Of a stretch of 64,000 bases of DNA, positions 57,155-64,000 are shown in pieces. Made by a program: the position numbers and the translations under genes. The stretch lies in assembly GCA_047967505.1 (NCBI GenBank), contig CM106540.1. One strand, written 5' to 3'. Within the stretch, counting starts at the first letter, position 1. The number at the start of each line of letters is the position of its first letter. The stretch comes from Dipteris shenzhenensis (taxonomy: Eukaryota > Polypodiophyta > Polypodiopsida > Gleicheniales). Under the pieces are notes generated by a model. That model made no database searches, had not been told where the DNA came from, and was given only the letters and a program-made list of their open reading frames with translations.

Positions 57155-57460
57155 CAGCACATCATGGTGGCAACATATTATGTCACCAAATGGGTTGAAG
57201 CAAAAGCCTTGCGAGACATATCATGATGGCAACACATATGATCACCCAATGGGTTGAAGCAAAAGCCTTACAAGACAATAATGCCTAAAGCACAACAATG
57301 TTCTTGTATGAGAATATCATATGTATACTTGGATATCCCATTGAAATCATGCCTGAGCAAGGAATTGACTCGGCAATTCAATGATTCTAATCATGATGAA
57401 GGAATTCTTAATTGAGCACATGAAATTGGAAGGGGACCGCCCACGAGTGAATGGTCAAGA
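57155..57460 (+). pseudogene. Gypsy integrase core remnant, left of copia insertion
   Basis: The frame reads MVATYYVTKWVEAKALRD and then repeats part of this after a ~65-base tandem duplication (57,165-57,290). It goes on with TTMFLYENIICILGYPIEIM and ends near RVNGQ at 57,458, the NGQ that precedes the catalytic Glu in the family. Confidence 0.85.
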
Positions 57461-57874
57461 TGTTGTAATCAGAAGCTAGAGTAGGAGTTGGAGAGCTCAA
57501 GGAGGATAGAGGTAAGAATCCATATCTTGTAAGAGTAGACCAAAGAGCATATATATTACCATGTAGAAGTAGCCTTATATAGGTAAAGTACAATAGATGT
57601 TGACCTCATGGATGAAATCATTGAAGACTTAGCCAACTCTCCACCATCCATTGACTATGACCAATGAAATCTAGATCCACATGTATATGTTCATATAAAC
57701 ACTCCACCATCCATTGACTATGACCAACCAAATCTAGATCCACACATATATGTTCACATACACTCTACAATGTCCATTGACTATGACCAATCAAATCTAG
57801 ATCCACACATATATGTTCACATACACACTCATGTGTCCCATATTTCTATCCTAATTACATCAATTTGGCCAACA
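57461..57874 (-). repeat. 3' LTR of the gag-only copia (414 bases)
   Basis: It holds three tandem units of about 63 bases with CCATCCATTGACTATGACCA, AATCTAGATCCACA and TATATGTTCA. The partner LTR has one such unit, which accounts for the 127-base length difference. Confidence 0.93.
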
Positions 57875-58206
57875 TACCCCCCTCAAATTGATGACCTCAA
57901 CCCTAGAAGTGGTCCATGGGAAACTTCATACCTCTAATGCCAACACTCATGATCCCAACCTGGAACTCACTCTAGTTGCATCGGTAGTAGACTCATTTGG
58001 GCATCCTCATCCCAACATGGTCTCACTCTAAATTGTCTCTTGGTTTACAATCCCCTTGGGGTTTCTTTTGAAAGATGACTAGGAGTAGCCCTAGACACTA
58101 TGAATTACTCAAAATAAAACAAAATCACACTCACACTCAAATCCATACAATATTTTTAGGGGGACTACCCAAGGTAGAGAACCCTTATTCCAACACACAT
58201 TAAGCT

Positions 58207-59004
58207 TTAAAAATACCATTCATGTTCAATAAAATTGGCCTCGACGCCTTTTGTTTCTTCTTCATCTTCATTGTCTTCGACGGGGTTTGTAGTAAGCCTT
58301 TTCTTAGTGAAGCAGCCCTTCTCAAAGTGGCCTAGTTTTCCACAAGAATGACACTTGCTTTTATCCTTGGAGAAGGTCTTTGATGTTGATCCTTTGAATG
58401 TATTCTTGGTGAAATAAGCTTCATTGTAATGATATCCTTGCTGTTGCTTGATCTTCTTTTCTTCCTCCATAAGTGACTCAACAATAACCATGAGTTTTGG
58501 TGTAGGAATATTAATAAGTATTGTAACAATGTTACCATAGTCTTCATGTGGTAGACTCTTCAATACAATTGATATACACACATCTTCATCCATATTTACT
58601 TTGACTCCTATGATTTGAGTAGTCAAACTCTTCCTTTGATTGAGATGTGCAGCAAGACATTCACCCTTGTTCAAGTTCAATTCAAAGAATTGTATGAGGA
58701 GGCTAATCTTGGAACTTTTGGATTCTGTGCCCAAAAGTTTCTCCAATTCTTCTCAAGCCTCAAAGGATGTGTCTTTTCCATCAATATGATGAATGAATTT
58801 GTCACTTAATCCTAAGGCAATAATTCCAAGTGCCTTCTCATCTTCTCCTATACATATCACCTCTACTTCTCATGTGGCTAGTTTCTTCTCTTTGCCATTT
58901 GCAATGTTCCAAAGTCCTTTCCTCATGAGAGTGAAATTTACCTTAATCTGCCAAGTGTGGAAAGAATTCCCATCAAATTTGTCCAATTTTGATGAATCGG
59001 TCAT
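58207..59004 (-). pseudogene. Copia gag (UBN2 type) with zinc knuckle
   Basis: Start ATG at 59004-59002, reading MTDSSKLDKFDGNSFHTWQI, then KGLWNIANGKEKKLAT and a TGA. It continues EVEVICIGEDEKALGIIALG, another TGA near 58,750, then LEKLLGTESKSSKISLLIQF and LNLNKGECLAAHLNQ. The end has a CCHC knuckle CHSCGKLGHFEKGC and an acidic tail. About 265 codons, normal for a copia gag. The two TGA codons are the only breaks I see. The protein would form the particle shell and bind RNA; it could have worked in trans with pol from other copies. Confidence 0.9.
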
Positions 59005-59671
59005 AGGGGAAGGTCTTACCATAATATGGCAGTGTCTAACCCTTTACAAGATAATTCTCTTGATCTGGGTGCAACAAACCTGATGTAGAAACCTTAGCAC
59101 TAAGTGATTAAGAAAGTGACCCACTTAAAAATGGCAAAGATATTCACCAAAGGAAAGGTGAATGAAACAAAAATAAATACAACTTAAGTCCCTTATGCAT
59201 AAGTGTCTTAGAAACAACTCAAGCATCACCACATGTTGTTTCCTTTTTAGACAAATTTCTATGTATGACATGGCAAACATTGTAGAAGCATCAAATAAAA
59301 ACTAATGCCTACAGACATGATGGTCATTCACCTTCATTGTATGCTAAAGAAGAGACAATTGATGAAATGGAGAGGATTGAATGCTTCGAGCATCGTTTCC
59401 TCTGCTTTGATTTGTCAAGATAGGTGGATGTTGCTATTATAAATCAACGAGCAATGTCTAACAGTTGGCAAAAGAGGAGATAAACTTGTCGCATAATTCG
59501 CTGCTCAAGAAATTTGGCCCGCCTTTTAAATCAGTCACCCAAACTTGGTTCACGACAAGTACAACAACTCGGTGCAGCAGAGTAGGAAAGGGAACTCCCC
59601 CTTGTAACTTTAGCTTCTAATATCCTCTATGCTAGAGCCTAAGCAGTGTAGGATCAGGCTTTTATGCCAAC

Positions 59672-59958
59672 TGTTGTAATCGAAAGGTGGAGTAGGAGTT
59701 GGAGAGCTCAAGGAGGATAGAGGTAGGAATCAATAGCTTGTAAGGGTAACTAAAGAGAATATCTATTACCATGTAGAAGTAGCCTTATATAGCTAAAGTA
59801 CAATAGATGTTGACCTCATGGGTGAGGTCATTGAAGACTTAGCCGACTCTCCACCATCCAATGACTATGACTAACCATATCTAGATTCACACATATATGT
59901 TCACATGCACACTCATGTGTCCCGTAGTTCTATCCTAATTACATCAATTTGCCCAACA
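59672..59958 (-). repeat. 5' LTR of the gag-only copia (287 bases)
   Basis: Same ends as the partner LTR at 57,461-57,874, with a single ~63-base internal unit. The copies differ by scattered substitutions. Confidence 0.93.
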
Positions 59959-59963
59959 CAAGA

Positions 59964-60300
59964 CACAAGCAATAACTAAGATACTGAAGATAATTATTCA
60001 CAAAATGGTGAATGAGCACCAAAACAAGTGGGACGACAAGCTCCAAACCACCCTATGGGCTTATTGAATGGCATGCAAGGTCATAATGAAGCACAGTCCA
60101 TTCCATCTCTCATGTGGTCTAGAAGCAATTGTACCATTAGAGTTCCTCATGCCGACCCTAATGGTGATCGTTCAACATATGAATGGCCAAAAGAAATCCC
60201 TCATAAGATTATTGACGAGTTGTCCAAGCTAGACAAATTGCATTTTAGAGCAACCTAGACACAAAGCATAAGCCAATGGAGGAGAAACATATGGCATGAC
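59964..60300 (+). pseudogene. Gypsy integrase C-terminal remnant, right of copia insertion
   Basis: The frame reads ITKILKIIIHKMVNEHQNKW, then DDKLQTTLWAY, a stop, and after it SPFHLSCGLEAIVPLEFLMP and T. Family integrases have NKxLxxIxxKxVxxxxxxW, LWAYRT and TPFxLVYGxEAVxPxE here. It continues the integrase interrupted by the copia element, with a one-base frame difference at the junction. Confidence 0.87.
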
Positions 60301-60334
60301 TGCCACATTAAAAAAAGAAAGCATTCAAAGAAGG

Positions 60335-60490
60335 GATGCTTGTATTGTTGGACAACACCCCACTAGGAGTAATGAAGAAAAATGTCTATTGAATGCTTAT
60401 ATTGCTGTACAATGCCCCACTAGGAGCAATGAAGAAGGGATGCTTGTAGTGTTGTACAACGCTAACTAGGAGAGATGAAGAAAAACCTCT
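60335..60490. repeat. Three tandem units of about 65 bases
   Basis: Each unit has GCTTGTATTGTTGGACAACA or a near variant, then CCCCACTAGGAG and ATGAAGAA. Units drift from one another. Confidence 0.8.
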
Positions 60491-60499
60491 ATCACGTGT

Positions 60500-61660
60500 G
60501 GGTTTGCAAATCAAGAAGTGCTTCAACAATGAGACTCTCACCTTGAAAGACCTAGAAGGATCTAATAACTAAAAGGACATGCATGAACAAAATAGGGAGT
60601 TCATAGTTAATGTATACACAATGAGTGAAACCCTAAACACCCTACTGATAAGCCTTATAATAATTTTAGGTGCACTTTTCTCACTTATTCTCTTAGTGAA
60701 GCTAATGCGCTTGCCTCCACCTCCAACTTTTAGAGCCCTTTGATAGTTGGCTGGTGCTCCAACCCAATAAAGCAAGAGGGTCCAAGAACGGCAAAGTGCC
60801 ACCCCTAAAGAAGGCAAAAGTTAAGAAGCTGAAGAATTGGGGATTCACCCACCATTGACTCACCATGGCCATTGGCAGCCATCAAATGGTTGCACCTATC
60901 GCACCCTCAAGGTTCTTTTTGAGCTACCCTAGAATGCCACCATCAAGAGGAATGTGGCTATTGAGGCCATCAATAGATACGGTAAGGTCATGAAGACCTT
61001 CTATGGAAAGGGGAAGCAAGTAACCCATTAGCAAGACCAAGTCCTTAAGCTCCCCTTAAGTTCCCCAAGGAGGACAACAAATCACTCGACCCCTTGACAG
61101 TGGAGTACAATAGACTTTTCAAAAAAGCTTTGTAGTGGTTGCCAAGGTAGGGGTACGTCATCACCAAAAAGACCAAGGATGTTGAAGCCAAGAATTGCTT
61201 TTGCTCGTTATTCAAATGCATCTTGCTGAAGACTTTGGACATGTGCGTGCCATCATGTTGGTCCATAAATATCTCAAGGTCACGAGGGGAGCAAAGCTGA
61301 AGATGATGATGACCAAGATTTAAGATCAAGTGACGAAGTTAGAAAGACCAAGAAACAACAAGCGGGTCATGTTAGAGCCCATCTCTATCTCCTCATACGA
61401 ATGGGTGAAGAGCTCTGTAGCAATCCACCACCACCAAAAATGAACATGATGGAGGGAATTTTTGACAAATCCCCAAGACAGAGCCCTAAGAAACCCATGG
61501 AGGCACCTTAATAGACCAAACCACTGGGGGGAAGCCAATTGCAGGAGCTACAAATGCAACCATAGCAACAACCACCACCCCAAGACAAAGGCAAGGGGTG
61601 TATTAATGATGAATGAACTCAAGAGAAGGACACAGACTTCCACCATGGAGGATGAATGAG
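60500..61660. other. Unassigned, possibly decayed element coding sequence
   Basis: Plus-strand pieces such as NATIKRNVAIEAINRYGKVM and SLFKCILLKTLDMCVPSCWS look protein-like but change frame often. No domain is recognised. Confidence 0.3.
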
Positions 61661-61820
61661 GATCTGATTCCTAAAGTATCCTCTCAAATTTTCCCTATTT
61701 AGGAGTGGATACTCTACAAAGGACAAAGGACTTCCACCATGGAGGATGGATGAGTATTTGATTCCCGAAGGATCCTCTCAAATATTCCCTATTTAGGAAT
61801 GAAGACTCTATGAAGTGCCA
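61628..61820. repeat. Tandem duplication, about 95 bases
   Basis: ACTTCCACCATGGAGGATG, GATCCTCTCAAAT and TTCCCTATTTAGGA(G/A)TG occur twice in order with several differences. Confidence 0.88.
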
Positions 61821-61964
61821 ACGTGTTCCCTAGCTCAAACTATGTGGTAGTGTCAACAAGTGAATACAAAAAAATGTCTTGCAATGAGTATGACCAGTTG
61901 ATCCAACAAGCCCTCAACATCCTTTTCCATATCCAAGACAATTTCATGCCTCCTAGAGTAGAAG

Positions 61965-62103
61965 AATTCAAGGCAGGAAGGCAATTACAATATTACAAAA
62001 ATCATTTAATCGAAGTCATTAGATAGATATACGTAGGAAGGCCATTACATCAATAGATTACGAAAATCAGTTAATAAAAGTTATTGGATAGATCTGCAAG
62101 TAG
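61965..62103. repeat. Tandem duplication, about 70 bases
   Basis: GGAAGGC(A/C)ATTACA, a TTA-AAAATCA(G/T)TTAAT block and GTTATTGGATAGAT or ATTAGATAGAT occur twice with differences. Confidence 0.75.
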
Positions 62104-62943
62104 TTGAAAGCCATTTCTTGGGGCTCTTCATGATCTAAAAGGAAGGGCTTGAATGAAATCTTGATTTAGTAGTCCTTATAAATAACTTTTCCCACTAGTT
62201 TCATGATTTTGCCTCTGAGCCTGAAGGATAAACGTGATGAAATGGCATCACTCTCGATCATATCAAGATTGAAGTTCTTGTGACATGAAAGGTAAGAAAA
62301 GGAAACTAAGAAAATATTAAAGGACAAAATATGCTACTCATGTATTGACCTTGTTTATCGTTCAAATAATGGAGCACAAATCAAAGTAAACTTTGACAAA
62401 GCATAGGTAGATCTATTAAATTCGTCTATAATTTCTTTTCCTATAAAGGGTTCATTATGAGAGCTATTTAAATATCATGATTTGACATAAAGCAAGACAA
62501 TGGTGTGGCAAGGCTCACAAGACCCTCATATGTATATAATAAGACTTGGCTTGATATGATTGGGGTTGGCAAGTATATACAACATCACATCAATGGGTGG
62601 TCCTAAGAAAATGAAATTCTCTTTTTCATTTCCCTTCACCCTTGAGGAGACTTTGGTAACGTGACATCATTGTGCTTCTAGTGAACTTCCTTCTAAAGTG
62701 GAAAAAGTAAGAACTTGAAAAACCAACAAACGGCTCCACCTTGAAACAAATTCATTTTCACACTTTTTTGCACCCTTGAATGCAATGCACAATTATTTAT
62801 CAAAGATTCCTCATGCTGTACCCATGCTTTCATGTTCCATCTTTTCAAACGTGTACTTGCATGCTATTGATAATGTATAACTCAGCACAGCATTGTATAA
62901 TGTATGTGTCGTCAAAAGCATAATGTGTGTGTAAACCTATAAT

Positions 62944-62980
<37 letters not shown>

Positions 62981-63200
62981 TAAAAGACATGTGATCCAAA
63001 TTTGTGCTTGCTCTTTTATGGAGTCTTGGCAATAATTCTATACGTCAATGTTTCTGTCCAAATGCAAAAGCGCCTTTAAGGTTCATTTAATATTAGTTAT
63101 GATTTGATAAATTCTAAATAAGGTTGACCACTTTCAATCGTAGCGCAAAAAAATGTTAAACACCACCAAACTAAATAAAGTTTTTGTGTGGTTTTAGCTA
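62104..63200. other. No recognised gene; one (TC)n
   Basis: AT-rich sequence. A (TC)n microsatellite lies at 62,946-62,978. Confidence 0.5.
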
Positions 63201-63245
63201 GAAACAAGTAGTTATAAATGAAATATTAAAGGAACACAAAATGAC

Positions 63246-63347
63246 AAGTGATTCTATGGTATTCATTAAGGAAAAGGAGGCAAAGTAAGGCAAGCAAGTG
63301 ATTCTATGGCATTCATTAAGGAAAAGGAGGCAAAATAAGGTAAATAA
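63246..63347. repeat. Tandem duplication, about 52 bases
   Basis: CAAGTGATTCTATGG(T/C)ATTC, ATTAAGGAAAAGGAGGCAAA and a (G/A)TAAGG end are repeated directly with three or four differences. Confidence 0.93.
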
Positions 63348-63799
63348 GAGAAAATAACATTTGTGACAGAATGGCATATATACGCACGTGAAAAAACATA
63401 TGAGAGGGTGAGCATGATTCACAAAATTGATTGTATTTAGATGACTTATGCAAAAAAAGGTGGATTTAAGTAAGTCAAGAAAATTTTAAGCACTCATGTT
63501 GGTAGAAAATTGGGCAAGATTGATGGTGTATCTCATTTCAAGAGGCCTCAAAGGTGCTTTGTAGATGTTTTTACTTCTCAAGTTTTAGTACATTCTTTGG
63601 TTGAGAATTCGGCACATGCTAGGTTGACATAGTGGCATTAGGAAGTAGCAATCACTTTGGTGTTGTAGGGGAGGAGAAGAAAAGGAGGCCTTGGTGGGGA
63701 TTTATTAACATGTGTGTTGAAGTCTATTGCATCAAAACTTCAAGCATATTAACAAGGAAGTAACTTTTTGCATCATGGACATTTTCAAACGAATTCTTG

Positions 63800-63832
63800 G
63801 GATGGAGAGAGAGAGAGAGAGAGAGAGAGACA
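63800..63832. repeat. (GA)n microsatellite
   Basis: About 30 bases of GA repeat. The rest of the end of the window (63,348-64,000) shows no recognisable feature. Confidence 0.95.
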
Positions 63833-64000
63833 TGTGGGTGGGGGAGTGGGTGAGGTATGGGTTGGATGTAGGTGGGGATTGTACCTAAGACTTTGTTGAG
63901 AGATGACAAGGAATGTGCTCTTATATATGTCAAGTAGATGGGGTTGTCTAAAGTATTCGAAGGAGACATGATGAGAATGGAGGGAATACTTGGAATAAAA

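Larger units (their letters stand above)
57461..59958 (-). mobile_element. Gag-only copia element, TSD CAAGA
   Basis: LTRs at 57461-57874 and 59672-59958 both start TG and end CA on the plus strand. CAAGA flanks the element at 57456-57460 and 59959-59963. The gag is on the minus strand. On that strand a degenerate initiator-tRNA primer site (TGGCATAAAAGC near 59,665) follows the right LTR and a TTGAGGGGGG purine tract precedes the left LTR. Only gag is present; there is no room for pol in the 330 bases between gag end and LTR. It is inserted in a gypsy integrase. Confidence 0.95.

Overview
This 64 kb window looks like nuclear DNA of a seed plant, most likely a gymnosperm. The evidence is plant-type Ty1/copia and Ty3/gypsy retroelements, a plant-type CACTA transposon with a TNP2 transposase, and the split exons of a plant diterpene synthase closest in motif pattern to gymnosperm copalyl-diphosphate-synthase-type enzymes. 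I found no intact protein-coding gene, rRNA or tRNA. Almost everything recognisable is a decayed mobile element or pseudogene, with frames broken by stops, small indels and short tandem duplications.

Layout. 1-960: degenerate repeat array. 1.6-2.7 kb: Ty3/gypsy integrase/RNase H relic (minus strand). 2.85-3.0 kb: (TC)n(AC)n. 4.0-7.8 kb: two direct copies of a ~235-310 bp repeat family (R1) around scraps of gypsy integrase and protease. 7.8-10.9 kb: a long decayed coding tract of unrecognised family. 13,052-21,947: an 8.9 kb CACTA element with both ends, a TAA target-site duplication, two divergent genes (TNP2 leftwards, a Transposase_24-like gene rightwards), terminal-type motifs repeated between the genes, and a 1.2 kb intronic array of long palindromes. 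22-27 kb: mostly anonymous sequence.

27.0-30.1 kb: a minus-strand Helitron2/Helentron-type relic (DUF6570-like N terminus joined directly to the helicase C terminus, then an endonuclease domain), split by a 305 bp PIF/Harbinger-like MITE whose removal restores the reading frame. 31.5-32.6 kb: an unidentified minus-strand multi-exon pseudogene. 33.4-35.8 kb: layered duplications and two more R1 copies. 37.4-40.2 kb: eight exon remnants of a class II-type diterpene synthase, cut off in its last part by a copia element.

40.2-45.5 kb: a copia element lacking the start of its 5' LTR. 45.5-54.8 kb: two ~1 kb gypsy LTR copies enclosing a leader with an extreme C-rich tract, gag and protease, and a mosaic that includes a reverse-oriented gypsy RT scrap. 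54.8-60.3 kb: RT, RNase H and integrase of a gypsy element, the integrase interrupted by a 2.5 kb gag-only copia element with perfect CAAGA target-site duplications. 60.3-64 kb: small tandem duplications, simple repeats and unassigned sequence.

The region is best read as nested insertion and decay of retroelements over a former gene (the diterpene synthase). The CACTA transposon and the MITE are the best-bounded elements.
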